From assembly GCA_008360955.1 (NCBI GenBank), contig LUCM01002871.1, positions 130,979 through 194,978 on the forward strand: DNA of 64,000 bases, given 5' to 3'. Shown piece after piece: positions 23,319-36,187 of this stretch. Below the pieces are notes generated by a model that was given only the letters and a program-made list of their open reading frames with translations, was not told the DNA's origin and did no database searches. Both the position numbers and the translations under genes were made by a program. Source of the stretch: Fasciolopsis buskii (taxonomy: Eukaryota > Platyhelminthes > Trematoda > Plagiorchiida > Fasciolidae). The first letter of the stretch is position 1; the number at the start of each line of letters is the position of its first letter.

Positions 23319-24216
23319 GTAAATTCTTTCATTAATAATTGCTTTACCAAAGTTGTAAAGATGTATGCATAAATCGATGTAACGTGTTGTCACTGACGAA
23401 AGCAAGACAAATCAAGCTCGGGCATCATTGGCTTTATGCAACCCAGTGAGTGACTTCGCAACTTTTACCCACCATCTACATGCTGTGACTGTATTTGGGA
23501 TTATACTGTTCCAATTTCGAGGTCATGGTTGCAAGCTTCCCAATCCTTGTATGCGACGGGCCATAACGTCTGTGGGGCAAGCACCCTACACTACGTTCGT
23601 CGCTCGGCCACGTTCAAATGGAAAACCATACAAATCTGTGGTCGAGAAAATATGAAAAGTCACAAAAGATACGTATTCAGTTCCAAATGAATAAAAACCC
23701 GTTAGTTTCGTGTATTCACGAACATCCTCACCATACCGACAATCGAAATGCAAGATACATTAAAGCCGGGCTAGAGTAATCAACGGTACTACTAAGCAAA
23801 CATTCAGACATTGAGCATGCAAAAAACAAAGACCCTTTCTCATGTTCCAGCATTACAAAAAGCTTCATTTCGAAATGGTAGAAAAGTGAACAACCGAACG
23901 AGTTTAGCTGCACAGGCCAGATTGGAACTTATGCATCATCGAAACGACGATTGTAATGCAATTCATTTTTGCTTGCACAAGTCACATATCAAAATCTGTG
24001 ATCGCAACAGCCCAATCATCGGTACATCCGCTCAATGGGCGCATGATTGCTGGTCCCGTTTAAACTCAAGTTATCAACATTTGGAAACGCAAACAATAAG
24101 CATGTTTCCCGCTTGCGTTATATCACACCAGCAGAATTCTTGATTTTGATATTCCTAGCAATAACCGTCTTCCAATTTCATTCTTAAACGTTTCTGATAA
24201 ACTTCTTGTCACTAAG

Positions 24217-24237
24217 TACGACGCCCAGATGATCAGA
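24217..24237 (+). CDS. Micro-exon candidate, 21 bp (or 9 bp)
   Basis: The donor GTAAGT starts at 24238. The acceptor CTTCTTGTCACTAAG gives 21 bp (R-R-P-D-D-Q in the shared phase). A later CAG at 24228 gives 9 bp (D-Q). Both keep the frame, so alternative acceptor use would add or drop four residues. Confidence 0.48.
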
Positions 24238-24288
24238 GTAAGTGTTTCCTTATTCGTGATAAACAATCGTTTTTTTTGTTTTGTTCAG

Positions 24289-24317
24289 ATTGCGTTTTAG
24301 AATGTTGCAAAAACTGA
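24289..24317 (+). CDS. Possible alternative terminal exon
   Basis: One of the strongest acceptors in the window (AATCG followed by T-rich sequence and TTTTGTTCAG) ends at 24288, only 51 bp after the GTAAGT donor at 24238. In the shared phase it reads CVLECCKN followed by TGA. No polyadenylation signal AATAAA follows closely, and in-phase micro-exons continue downstream, so this would be an alternative 3' end if real. Confidence 0.28.
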
Positions 24318-25230
24318 TTGCTGTCTGCGGTTTTTAATCAAAAAAATTGCAACGATATGCAATAAGTATGGTATGCCGCGCACCCCAGATCCCAGGGAGG
24401 CATGTACGAAGCTACTTTGTCTTGTTATTGATGTGTGCTGTATTATTTAACTCGGACTTTCCCCGTTTTACACGTATAACGTCAACTCTCAACCGAACGG
24501 AACCGAAGAGTGTAAATTCAAGTAATAGCCTACCTCAAAGATATGTAATGCACTATTTGATCAGAACTGGTGTAGAATTCGAGCACTCGTTGAATTCGAC
24601 AAGTGGTTCACTAAATGTGCGAGGGAAGCCAACCTTCCGTTTATGTCGTCTGACTGCTTCCTGCTGACACAGGGATTTCACATACCTCAGTCAACGTAAG
24701 CACAAATGCCAAATAAACATGGGCGAAAATTGCATTCGATTCCGCCTTGCACCGAGGCTCTCCCTTTGCACTGTTACTGTTACGAGATTTCAGGGGACTG
24801 TAGAAAAACGTAACCAACAACCTGGAGCTGCCGGTGAGAGCATTTGGGTTTATCACATCTTGAAAATCACTTTCCGAGATGAACATCCAATAGTCAGTAG
24901 TGCATTTGTCTCCAGGCTTCATTCTGGGTTGTTGTTTTTTATGTCACACTTTCACGCACGCGCCCTCGTTGATCCTTCCGGTTACAGTTTTGTTTCAACA
25001 ATCACTCTATTCCTAGTTCGAAATTCGCCAGGTTCTTCATTCTGCCTCATGGTGATGCAGCCTATTTCGAACAGTTTTTCATGGGAGAATGTTATAACAA
25101 GTTTAGAAAGGTGATCGAACAATACAGTGTTCATCATTCAATCCAAATTAATGTCTGTGCAGGCATGAATTAGTTTTAAAAAATGCATTTAGTCACGGGA
25201 ACATGTGCATCTCTAGCTTGTGCCTGTTTA

Positions 25231-25391
25231 ACTGTTTTTTTAATCTTTTACTTCTTTTAATAACGAAACAACAATGTATACCATTTCAATAAAGGGCTGC
25301 CAGGTCAGGAAGTTGACCGGCGGTGGGAGGACTCGAACCCGCGATCTTCGCGTCCGAACGCCGCAACCCCATCCGTTCGGCCACCGGCGTC
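25231..25391 (-). repeat. tRNA-derived SINE, copy 4
   Basis: The minus-strand head reads GGTTCGAGTCCTCCCACCGCC, preceded by GGCCGAACGGATG, the A-box region. It lacks the CCTTCCTG block seen in other copies, having a short deletion around 25,288, but retains the A/T-rich tail (TTAAAAGAAGTAAAAGATTA). Confidence 0.85.
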
Positions 25392-26657
25392 TATTTTCGG
25401 GCAGTTTTGAACGAGTTTGCTATTGTATAATTTAGAATTTTCAGTCGAAGTCAAATGAATGGCTTATGCTTGTCTTTGGGGCGAATGTTATTCGTCCACA
25501 GGACCACTACACAATATTCATATGAAAACCACAGCGAGATTAGTAGTCAGACCAACGGACAACTACGAACTTCTGCTCCTTCCATTGTACTATCATATCA
25601 GGAGCTTTCACAATGTTCCGCGATAAGGAAAAGTGAAACTGCTTTAAGATTTGGTGCAATCATGACGTTTCTAATGAGAACCACTGAACAAACGGGGAAC
25701 ATACTGCGCTAGATGTCCATGAGCGGTAAACTAAAATCAATGCGTAAGTTCGTTGAAAGCTTCTTACAAGATTTGCCGAGTTTTGAAATGATAAACTGAG
25801 CAAATCGGTGCACGGATATGACAGCACCAGAGATTACAAACTTCCTGGGATCTGGAAATTACTTTCAGTTTCTTTAAGAACAAACCTGGAAAAACCGTCA
25901 AAGGTGAAAAGCCATTAGGACACGACACACGAAAAATTCCTCTGCTAAGGTGCGTCGCCACAAAGCTAAATTTATGGTGCAATGAACAAGGAGAGAGAAA
26001 CAAATGGCGTTCGTGAAAATATCTCCTATCTATTGTGACCAGGCAAGGTTTTGTTCTAAACATTTTCCCGCTGTTGCTACACAGTCAAGAAATACTCACT
26101 TTGAGCTCATCCACAGACAAGAAAATAATGATTTGGTGCTGACTAGGTGGCGTTTGGGACTTTACCATCAAATGCTGACTGACTATTTTATTGAGCGAGT
26201 AAGTACACAAGGAAAAAAAACAGCTCGTCTATGATGCTATTGACAAATGAATTTTTTCACTTTAGTAACGTAAAAGCCAAAGGATGACAACAGGAGGTAA
26301 CAGTAAACTGCACGGAATGGTGACTGTATTGCGATGGATGCTAAGTTCGGACTACTCAATTGAAGTACTGATCGCATGCAAGATGCCAGGCTGTCCACCT
26401 GGACAAAATTTGCTATCGATGGGCCCCTCGTCTGACTCAAAGCGTGAACGCTTTCCCCGTAATTGCCCCAGTTCTTGATTGTTTGATTCGTCCTGATTCA
26501 CCGTTGAAAAGAATTACACTGCCCGAAATATTCCACCTTGTTTCACTTCCACTGGGTTTCATATGGCTCTTCCTAACCTGCTCCTTGGTTATGACAAAGT
26601 CAAACCGTAGAGGGTTTTATGTACCCAACGGTTACGGTTGGTATGTTGTTCATTTTT

Positions 26658-26802
26658 ATCCGGCTGACGCTAAGGTCGCGGGTTCGAATCCTCCGACCGC
26701 CGGTCAAATTCCCCACCTGGCAGCCCTCCGTTGGCCGCGGCCCCCTTCCTGAAAAATGATATACACTGTTATTTCAATAATAAATGGAGTTAAAGATAAA
26801 AG
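26658..26802 (+). repeat. tRNA-derived SINE, copy 5 (head deletion)
   Basis: The body and tail are well kept (CCGCCGGTCAAATTCCCCAC, CAGCCCTCCGTTGGCCGCGG, CCTTCCTGAAAAATGATATA). In the head GGCTGACGCTAAGGTCGCGG jumps past the anticodon-arm region, so this copy has lost part of the tRNA-like sequence. Confidence 0.85.
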
Positions 26803-27610
26803 ACAGCTATTTATTTCGTGCACTAGTACCGTTAGCCTAGGATGAATTACAGTATTGTTGATAATATTTCTAGATTGGCCCGTCATTAGTGTATTGGACA
26901 ATACATTGGAAATTTGATTGCTTCATTTATCTGCCCAGTTTTATTTGTACCCTTCCAATCAAAAACGCCGAAGGTGCCACGTTTTAGTTCTGAATACAGC
27001 GGACTCTTTCATTGTGAAAAATTTTCAAATTCTGTTTTGTTTTACCTCGGTATATTCCCGAAATAGGATTGCCTTCAGACAGAACCACTGATTGACGACC
27101 TCACATCAACAATTCCTTCAATCCGTTATGCTCTCCTCTCTTCTGTACGTTTATTTCGGCAGGTTAATCAAACGATTCGGAATAAGGTATGAATAAGTGC
27201 ACAAAGAAATCTCGGAAATTATTTTTGTTTGGTATAAAAATTTATCGGTTAAACTACTAATCGTACGACTTCTCCGTGGATGGTTTAGCCCTACGGATTT
27301 TACTATGCTACAAGGTCACGATGATCGTCCTTTGGGGAGGCAACAGAACGGAACTACGCTCATGGTCATTTGCTCAGGAACAGATCGATCAACAGTCGTA
27401 ATAAACCAGAAGAATCAAGTTTCAAATCGATCGAAAAAAAACGGTGAGGAAACATGCTTCGCCAGTCTCATGACAATGAGAACTAGATCAGGGTTCGCAC
27501 CGTCTCCGATATGATCCACACTACGAACTGATATGATTTTGTGTCTGTTGTAGTGATCGTAAAGGTCATTACTGGATAACGATTGCGAATAGCAGTACAT
27601 TCTGGTGCAG

Positions 27611-27637
27611 TTTCTCGAAACATGCGCAATTCACAGG
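27611..27637 (+). CDS. Micro-exon candidate, 27 bp
   Basis: The acceptor TACATTCTGGTGCAG is moderate, and the donor GTAAGC starts at 27638. In the shared phase it reads SRNMRNSQ with a trailing G. All three phases are open. Confidence 0.4.
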
Positions 27638-30532
27638 GTAAGCATTTCATTTGAAGTCAGTCAGGATTCGTGTTGCGCACGCAGTTCGCTCTGCTTATAG
27701 GATGGTTGGACAAACTTTCCCCGGTAAACACAAGAACCGATTTCACGGTTACTGTCGTCCATCAACTACGTGTAATCAGCACTCTGTTGTCTAAGCACCC
27801 CCATGCTTGCACAATGCTCGGCTCGGATGATATTAGAATCTCATTTGAATTGTTAGAATTGTGCACAAATAATGAATCCATTTAAGAATCACGCATGCTG
27901 ATTCGTCGAAACACAGACCCATAGGTTGGCATCTTTTGCTTTTCATTTGAAGTTCACCCTTCCATGATGAACGAAAAATTCCAACGAATCATTCTGTGAT
28001 TCTTCAACGCGTTCACATTTTACCACACACGATCGCAAAGACCCAAAAATGAGATTCTAACCACAGCCTCTAAGCATACATTTGAACTTCCCAAGAAATG
28101 ACCGCCAAAAGTTCAGCTAGAAATCCGTTTCTCCAATAATACTGCACTACTGTGTTCTGATTGATTGTGCATGAATTGTTCGCTTAAACTGAAATTTCCC
28201 TAGTGAATACTGGTTTGTTTTTCTACTCAGTATTTCAGCTTGCGGCTTCCTGAGACACGAAAACCTTTAATTCGGCCTGAAGACCCGCTTTATCAATCAT
28301 GTAATGTCTGCTTCATTCGAAAAAAATAGAGAACTGTTTGTCATTTAACTTTATTTTACTCGTTTTTCTAACGGTGCTATCACATCACACAAATGACAAT
28401 AGATGGGCAGGCTCGGCCGAAGCCGTGTTGACCGCTTTTTTATTTCAAAGTGAGCTTTCCTATCATTTTTGTGACTCGCCAATATTATTTATTTTTGGCA
28501 CGAGAATGGTATGAATCGTGATGAACTGAGCAATTGCGGCCATTCGAACGTAGAATGAGCCATCGCGTTTGAAATAAACTTCTGCTTTCTGATCTTTCGG
28601 AAAGCTTCCAATTTGCACACGTCACAAATACAAGTTCTCGACAAACTAATGCCGTCAAACCACGTGGAAGTGGTTACGCGAGTTCACATGCTTAGGGTTG
28701 CTGAAGTGTACTTCAAATTATTCAATGATTTAATCGGAAATTACAACTCGATCATTTCACTAACACTATCAAACATTCCAGGAGTGGACCAGATTGGCAT
28801 GGTGTAATCACTGTGTAAAATCACTCACTAGATAATCGGAGACAGATGCCTATAAAACCCAGGGATTTCATTATTTAACCGCACGCTTTATCCGAGAGTC
28901 TTATTTTGCATCATATAACCTGGAGATCCATTCCAAGCTGTGTACCTCACGTTCTTCCAGACGTCCGAGTTCGGAGCGGACAGATTCTGGGTCTCTCAAT
29001 GAAAATGTGATGATCAATATGCTTTGATACTTCTAACAATTCGTCAAATCAACTGGTCCTGGGAATCATTGCTACAGTCTCTGTGATTACACAATATTAT
29101 GCCGTGAATTGTACCAATACTTGATTTACAGAGGCAAATAAGTAGTAGGCGTCTATAGACTTCGATGGGCAGTAGTTTGATAAGTATCACGGGAAAGGAA
29201 TCGTTGTTCTTCGACGTTTTTAACAGCTGCAACGCTAATGGTGCCTGTAAATGCCGTTGGTCCATTGCGGTCTACTCTGGTCAACTTTCAGCTGGTTTGT
29301 TTATTGCAATTCGCCGTCGGCTGGCGTTCAAATAAAGCCAAGTTTTTCGTTTGTACTTGGTTCCTTCTCTCGATATTGCTTGGATTTGATAAGCGCATCG
29401 TAGTTCGCTTTGTTGCTTAGTGAGCTTTCTCATTGGTACGTGTTTTCTGGGTCAGGAACTGAGCTCGGATTACACTCTCATGCTTGTTGCCAGGCTATAC
29501 CATATACAATTGAACGCATCGAAACAAACCGACATCGAGAGAGGTTTTGCATGCCTGCACAATCAATCCAACGACCGAGTCCGATGTGGGGGACCGACAT
29601 TTTCCCCAATCCAGAAAGGAAACAGATTACAAACCTTTACGCCACAACACGAATGACTTGGTGGTGTTTTTAGACTCAAATATTCAGAACCTGACCGAGG
29701 AGCAATGCTCACACAGCATGCCGGACAGGACAAATTGAAATATATTTTAGCTTATCGATCTGCATCCTTTTTACAACAACTGATTTTGGCCGTTTTTACA
29801 GGAAGACTATTAGCTGTCCGAATTCGAGAAACATATCTATATCTGAACGGCCAGTATTTTTATGATTTCAAGTCGTTTTGTGATGAACGTAGTTCCCACG
29901 TCACAATGGATGTGCTTGTGTACCTTTGGAAATAACCTGCTTCGTGGTGATCTCTTTGTTGCCTCCGAGGATTGATCAATAAAAACTAAAACACATTGTC
30001 TTCGTTTATCTACGGTATGTGAACCGTAAACAGAAAGCCGTACTAAGTTGAGCCATGCAATCAAACGGGCAGTTCAGGTATTGCCCCCGTTCAGTTGCGC
30101 ATGGCCACTACTGCCGTGATTTCGATTAGGGTAGCGAGTTCTTCTGTCAGCTGAATAACCCCAGGCCCATTCAAACATTGTTCATGTGCAAAACGATAGA
30201 GAATGACTTAATGTTGTCTCTCCCATCCAAGCCTTCAACCACATAATTCTTAATAAATTGACAAAACTCACTGCTCCGGGTCTTCGCGTTCACATTAGTT
30301 ATGTCCGTCATTCCTTGTAGTAGACTTTATACCGAGCGCCATAACTCATTGCCTTGCCAAATGAGGCTTTATTGTCAGCAATTGAGACTGGGGTTCCAGA
30401 GAAACTTGAAGGAAACTGAGTCGATCTGAAGTAGATAGACGAAAGCTCCAGAATGAAGTAAGCAGTCATTACGACTGGAAAGAACAACGCCACTTCAGCA
30501 GCTAACATTTTCCCTGTCTCAGTGCAATCACA

Positions 30533-30580
30533 ATAATATAATATACATATATATATATATATATGCAAATATATATATGT
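30533..30580. repeat. AT-rich microsatellite
   Basis: Interrupted (AT)n with CAT and GCAA interruptions. It sits directly upstream of the dispersed repeat that starts at about 30,593. Confidence 0.9.
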
Positions 30581-30592
30581 ACACGGAAGTTG

Positions 30593-30760
30593 TCAGAATT
30601 TTCTGGGTCAGTGAACAAAATTTCCCGCGGGCACATGAACGCTTACCCGGTTGTTACCATTCGTCAAGCAGCGCACCCACTACTCTCTCATTCAAACATC
30701 CTTATACATGTACACTAAGAATCGGTATGTCTCATCAGAATCTTATTTGCACCAGGGCAT
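30593..30760 (+). repeat. Dispersed repeat with a second copy at 47.6 kb
   Basis: Blocks shared in order with the reverse complement of 47,520-47,690 include GTGAACAAAATTT, TACTCTCT, a CATCC(C/T)TATAC block, TGTACACT and TCACCAAAATC/TCATCAGAATC. Similarity is roughly two thirds by eye. The short open frames over both copies are in corresponding frames but have no recognisable domain. Confidence 0.6.
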
Positions 30761-30895
30761 TCTGTCCTCGTTCCCATGTTTGGCTCAACCCAAAAGAAAA
30801 AGAGCTATCGAAAAGTCACCGTTATGGTTCTTCTGTAGTCCCTTCGACGAAGTGCTTCCGTCCAAACTAGTGACGCTTTAAATTGCATTCTGGTG

Positions 30896-30930
<35 letters not shown>
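30896..30930. repeat. (TA)n microsatellite
   Basis: About 17 uninterrupted TA units. Confidence 0.95.
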
Positions 30931-30931
<1 letters not shown>

Positions 30932-31879
30932 CGCTGATAGTAATGTATTCGAAATTTTTCTCTGCTGATGTTCCTAGGGTTATGGTACTTGCCGAGGTAC
31001 AAAAAGCATCAGCAAATATCACGAATTTATTTGTAGCCTTCCTTATTCGATCTGCTGACAGACTGCATTAAGATCAGCTAGACATGATTGACTTTGATTG
31101 TCTAGGTGAATGCGACTGAATATGAGAAATTAATTCCTTTCACAACCGTCTTTGAAAGGCCTTTAAGAATTATCCCAGAACAAACCTGTTTATTCAACAT
31201 TGACAATCATCAAAACATTCGCCCAACACGATTGGTACACCCCGCACGTAGTACTATAGAATGAGAAAATTATTTGTCAGTTGAGTGAATTTGCGTTAGT
31301 CCCCGGGAGTTAACCCACATCATGAGTTAACCATCAAGAACCGTGATAATTATGTCGTTTAGAAAAGAATTTTAGTTTTATATTAAAAGTGAGAAATTTT
31401 TTTTCAAAGGTCATCGGTTATTAGCTCGCTGCTTGTCTGCTTGAATCGCGGTAAAACCGCCATAGTGGTTTTGGCTGTTGTACTGTAAGATGCTGGCTGC
31501 TGTAGACTACCGGCCTTAGGCTCAAGCCGGGTTTTTTCGTTTCTGGTACTGAGTCATGTATTGGTAGGCATGCGCACTCAACCACTTCGAAGATCCGCGT
31601 TCTGGTCCGCGCAATGGGAATTAGTCCGTTACACTTGCGTATTTATATCGTTTCATAGTGTTACCCACAGTTAGATGACTCAGTGAAGCAGTAAAACTTT
31701 TTCGTATCACTATGTGCAGGATAATAAGCCAGAATTAAACAAATGCATCAATCAGCTTTAGTTTTTAATATTCAAGCCTTTCCGGCTTTTTAAACCAAAA
31801 AATTATATCTATTATTTAGACGATATAATACGATGCCCATGGAAACTTGTCTCGTTCTTGAACATTTCAAATCTACCAG

Positions 31880-31900
31880 TTGTCTACTACACTGAGCTGA
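31880..31900 (+). CDS. Micro-exon candidate, 21 bp
   Basis: The acceptor GTTCTTGAACATTTCAAATC leads to TACCAG at 31879, and the donor GTACGT starts at 31901 (same donor type as the exon at 9001). In the shared phase it reads V-Y-Y-T-E-L with a trailing A. Confidence 0.52.
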   Translation: MSTTLS

Positions 31901-32960
31901 GTACGTAATTTTAACCTCATTCTAAGTATCCAGTGAAAATGGGGAAATATGGGGTTGAATTTGCCACGCCTGATAATAAGAACGGGGATGCAGATCGTTA
32001 CCTTCTGCTACCATGGCTGGAACACGTTGAGTGGCTTTCTCAATCCGGGGAGGTCGGTTAGTTTTGTTGTTTGACGTTTTTGAATAAAAATTCTTCTGAA
32101 TTGTCATCCCGCTTTATGATTCCCCCGTCCACAATTAAGTTACATTACTAATAAGACGAATTTTAAAAAAAGATCCAAAGGATGAAGTGCACGAACAGTT
32201 TAGAGAAATTATATAATGTCTTACGTGATTGACAAGGTCGTTGAGTAGCGGGACAAATTAAATTCCTGTCGGATTATCGTGAAAATCAGACAATATAAAT
32301 CTCGGCGATATGCAGTCTCGAAGTTAGAAGCGCGGTGTTTCACTTCACACAAGGTAAATAATATATCCATTTGGCGAACTGTGATAGGTATCGAAAGTGC
32401 ACTAGGATCTAGGTTATATTCCATAACAAAAGAGAGTGAAAGCTCACTCGTCCGAGAGCAAATTCTTATCCCATCCGATAAAAGTGTTTCACCATCCCGA
32501 ATTTTTTTACTAATCTAAAAATCTACCAAACCGGTGGATATTTACTAGTCAACATTTTTAGCACATTCCTCTGATAATGTGGAGAGAAAATAGAGAGCAC
32601 ATTCCACTTGTCGGAGTAGCCGGCTCTGGAAATTCTACTCGCGCCACGCACTCGAATGGCAAGATCACACTGGTTAGTTCGGTTTTTCTATACGCCCTAA
32701 ATATCTAGCAATTTTACAATTGTCTTAACTCGCTTGTGGACGTAATCTCACTGTTGTTCTGTCCTAAGCGGGCTTCACAAAGGGTCAGCTTGAAACAAAA
32801 TATGCATTGAGCAAACTGGGAAACGTCGATTGAAAATTTCTGGTCCCGGAATGAGCCAGCACGACGCTATAAGTTAAGAGCCAAAAGATTCGCATGGGAA
32901 TTTTGGACAGCTGAATACGATTTGCCTGTCCTTGGCGTCCACGGTGTTGTACGTATGTAG

Positions 32961-32969
32961 CTAGACGAG
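32961..32969 (+). CDS. Micro-exon candidate, 9 bp
   Basis: The acceptor GGTGTTGTACGTATGTAG is moderate, and the donor GTAAGC starts at 32970. In the shared phase it reads R-R with a trailing G. Phase 1 contains TAG. Confidence 0.38.
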
Positions 32970-33392
32970 GTAAGCATGCCGTGGCTCATCTGAGCCACCT
33001 TTCGAACAACGAAGATTTTCAAAGATTTTCCAACAACTTATCTCTGTCAGACTGATTTCTCTGCACACATCGAAATGTTTTCGTCATAACGTCCTGTTAT
33101 GCACTCTAATCCCTCTCATCGGGCAAGCCTACCGCATCCGAGATAGGTCTTCCAATCAAACTCGAAAACTCTTACTAGGGGTTTAACTATGGGAAATAAA
33201 TGATAAGAAGTTACTATTGAGAAAAATCTGACAGGGACTTCTCGCATTTCTACCTGTGTACAGAATCTCCGACGCCTGTCATTTTAAATCAGGAAACAAG
33301 ATGAATACGTAAGGCCCAACCGATCCCCCGATTTGTATACCAGCGTGTTATATTCGATCCTATTTTATTGTTCTACTGTTCTTTCCAGGTAG

Positions 33393-33413
33393 TAAATCAC
33401 ATTAGGGATCTCG
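33393..33413 (+). CDS. Micro-exon candidate, 21 bp (tandem acceptor)
   Basis: The tract TTGTTCTACTGTTCTTTCC is followed by two close AGs, at 33388 and 33392. The second gives 21 bp to the GTAAGA donor at 33414 and reads N-H-I-R-D-L in the shared phase. The first gives 25 bp and breaks the phase. Phases 0 and 1 both contain stops. Confidence 0.42.
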
Positions 33414-33719
33414 GTAAGAATCTAATATCCCCCTGAGACTGACTAATCAATTATCGCTTTGAGGCGACGTTAAGTCACGGTACACGAGAAACAATGTCCG
33501 ACCTTAGATCTATTGTTTGGAATCGGCACTTAGCCGCATGTGAAATGTTTGTTTACAAAATATTCCGGATACCGCGCATCTTCTGCACAGCGATCTTTCA
33601 AATTGCCGCTCTCAGGTTTCAACAGGATAGACTTTACTTTCCATAACCTCTAGAATCAGTATTGTGTTCTCTGGTTGGGATACAAACTGCATGATCCGCG
33701 ATTTGCTCAATACTTTGAC

Positions 33720-33777
33720 GAAAAAAAAAATAATCAACAAATAAAAAAAAAAAATAAAAAAAAAACAATAAAAAAAC
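33720..33777. repeat. A-rich simple sequence
   Basis: Runs of A broken by single T or C bases. It could be an old poly(A) tail, but no element was recognised next to it. Confidence 0.8.
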
Positions 33778-35719
33778 TATATCTAAAGAGATTTGACGGA
33801 AAAACCCTGTTACACATCTGCGAGGCGTAGGACCAGGTAAACTGGCGTGCATCTTAGAATCAAGTAGCTCATGCTAGACTGACACAGTTAACTAGCGATG
33901 GCAGGAGCTCTGGATATTCACTGGAATGAAAAGGTCACCGCTGCAAGCTGTGTCGGGGTGAGCTTATTTTTGTCCAGTAGTTCCTGGGTGGGAATTTCGT
34001 TACTTGAAGGATTTCGGTCATCGATATTTACGTAGTATCGCCAGGATTGGACGAACTGACAGCCAGATTAAAATAAATGTTAAGAATCCGGTACTGGAAG
34101 CTGGTTCACAAGATATTCTATCAGAGAGAAACCCGCTTGATACACCTCGTTGAATAGGGTGACATGTTGATTGTGACAAAACACACGTCTACCGTACTGC
34201 GCCCTATATTTCATTCCTTGCACCGGCCGGAAGAAGGTATATAAAGTTCAGAAGATGACGCGGCAGTAAAGAGTTGGAAAATGTACACATACTTCACATA
34301 TGTGTGGTAATGGGCTCCGAAATTACACCAACCAGAGACATGTTGACGTTGAATGGTATGATAGTGAACTGTGCATACCGTCGGCCGTGTTGTCCCTTTG
34401 TTTCGAATCAGAATGATTGAAAATTGTGCTCACAAACAGTTAAAATCTATCCTGCTCGTTTTCTGCTGCAGTATCCTTTTGGTTTCACATCCTTTATGTT
34501 TACGCCTTGTGTACATTGTGAGTTCCAATTTGATATGAGACCACGGGGCATGCCAACAACGGCTACACTCTCCCTGTTGTTTAGAACTGCACAACGAGTT
34601 TTTTAACATCATGGATCTAAAGCGCAGAACTAGGAGGCTAGCAACACTTTAAGCGACAATTATAAGAAATAATGGCGTTTTGGTTTTTGCCAACAGTTCG
34701 AATAAATTTGTAGCATCATACTGATACTCATTACTCCGTTTGATTTGCCCGTATTCTAAAAGAGATTGGCTAGGATGCAGACTTGCGAAATCCCCACGTG
34801 ACATCACGTGCCTGTCTCTCTGCACAGATGTGTTTTGAACTGGAAAGGGAGGGCGAACTTTTGCTTCGGCAATAATATCCCCGAAATTAAGGAACTGATT
34901 CAATAACCCATTACCGGGCATCTGGCTGAGGTGTCGGAATGACTTTGGCGGTTCGAATCATCCAACCGTCTGTGACTTCCTTCGACGATAATCTGTAGTT
35001 AACCGTGGACTGATTCATTGTTGCTGTATCAGCAAAGAGTAACACAGAAAACGCAATACTGATCAGAACCAAAATTGCTGCAGACAAATGACTCAAATTA
35101 TTCAGGCTAAAAAATCAGGTAACTTTGTATGGTTTCGAGGATGCGGAATACAAATCCAACCGGATATTTATCCAATCGTAAATTAGTCACCTTTCGAGAA
35201 CTAGGGATTTAGTGAGATATTTTAACGTTTGTTTGAAGTGCAAGCAAATCGGTTTTGTTCCCTAAGAATGACATCATCGAGCAGGCATCGATTTGCCAGA
35301 AAGGAAATGCAAATGCAGTTGTGTAATTTGAAATGACTACGCAATGCCTAATATCATTCAAACGGGATAGACCGAATGACTGATCGATATAAAATCCAAG
35401 TTCGAACAATATCCACTAATAAATCTGACACAATTCATTTGTTTATGTACCACACTGTCCTCGGGGGAACCGTGACGTTTTAGAAACCTGCTTTGTGTCA
35501 CTGTGGAGCAATCCCGTTAGGTGATATTTTTGGATGATGGTGATCACATTTAAAAAGGCGGCCAATTTGTTACGCAGTAAATTAAAACAAATGGAATGCT
35601 GCCAACTGTTTTCTGATCAAACGGTATTTGGTTATGCTGAGCGTTCATCCTTTGTCCTTTTAGTTGTGGACACTAAATGTTACCGAATTACTCATTTTAA
35701 ACCCGTGAGATGAATAATT

Positions 35720-35848
35720 TGTCGTGGTATTTGGACCTAAAGGTCGGTCAACTTTCCCACGTGGCACAATCCTGTTGACTTCCGATCCTGATCTGAAAAT
35801 ATTGTTTACTGTCTTTTTCAGTAATAAACAAAGTAAAAATGTAAAAAC
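35720..35848 (+). repeat. tRNA-derived SINE, copy 6 (B box deleted)
   Basis: GTCGTGGTATTTGGACCTAA runs straight into AGGTCGGTCAACTTTCCCAC, so the B-box segment is missing. The body and tail (GTGGCACAATCCTGTTGAC, TCTGAAAATATTGTTTACTG, AATAAACAAAGTAAAAATG) match the family. Without the B box it could not be transcribed by Pol III. Confidence 0.7.
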
Positions 35849-36150
35849 GATAGTTCAGAAGTAGTATATTTGTGTGATGGTTTTTGATAATTATATATGC
35901 ATTACAAAAATCCGGAATGGCGTGATGGGTGACAGATTTCTAGGGTTCGCTTAATGAAAGACATTGAATGCTTTGCGCCTGCAAAGGAAGGTAGTGAGGT
36001 CTCTTAAAGTCATGAAAATTAGAACTACTTGTTGTATACACGAGTCTGGTAAAATCATATAACTGTTGCCATTTCAGCCGTATCGATCTCACGGCAAACT
36101 GAATGAGTCAAAGTGTGCATGAAAGTTCAGTGACCGAATAGGGTTAAAAC

Positions 36151-36151
36151 G

Positions 36152-36184
<33 letters not shown>
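36151..36184. repeat. (CA)n microsatellite
   Basis: CA units with one G substitution near the start, followed by a short interrupted CA tail. Confidence 0.95.

Positions 36185-36187
<3 letters not shown>

Larger units (their letters stand above)
27638..31879. other. Non-coding stretch with AT tracts and one dispersed repeat
   Basis: Apart from the repeats listed separately I see no supported exon. The very strong acceptor at about 28,234 (TTTGTTTTTCTACTCAG) leads to TGA or TAA within eight codons in the shared phase and has no useful donor. The minus-strand open frame at 30308-30568 has a hydrophobic stretch (MLAAEVALFFPVVMTAYFIL) but no other support. Confidence 0.35.

Noticed and set aside
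24719..25114. 131-codon + strand frame
   Set aside because: No domain, no convincing splice sites in frame, and an equally plausible antisense frame overlaps it.
27163..27186. 24-bp mini-exon with strong acceptor and GTATGA donor
   Set aside because: It starts TAA in the shared phase. It could belong to a transcript in another phase.
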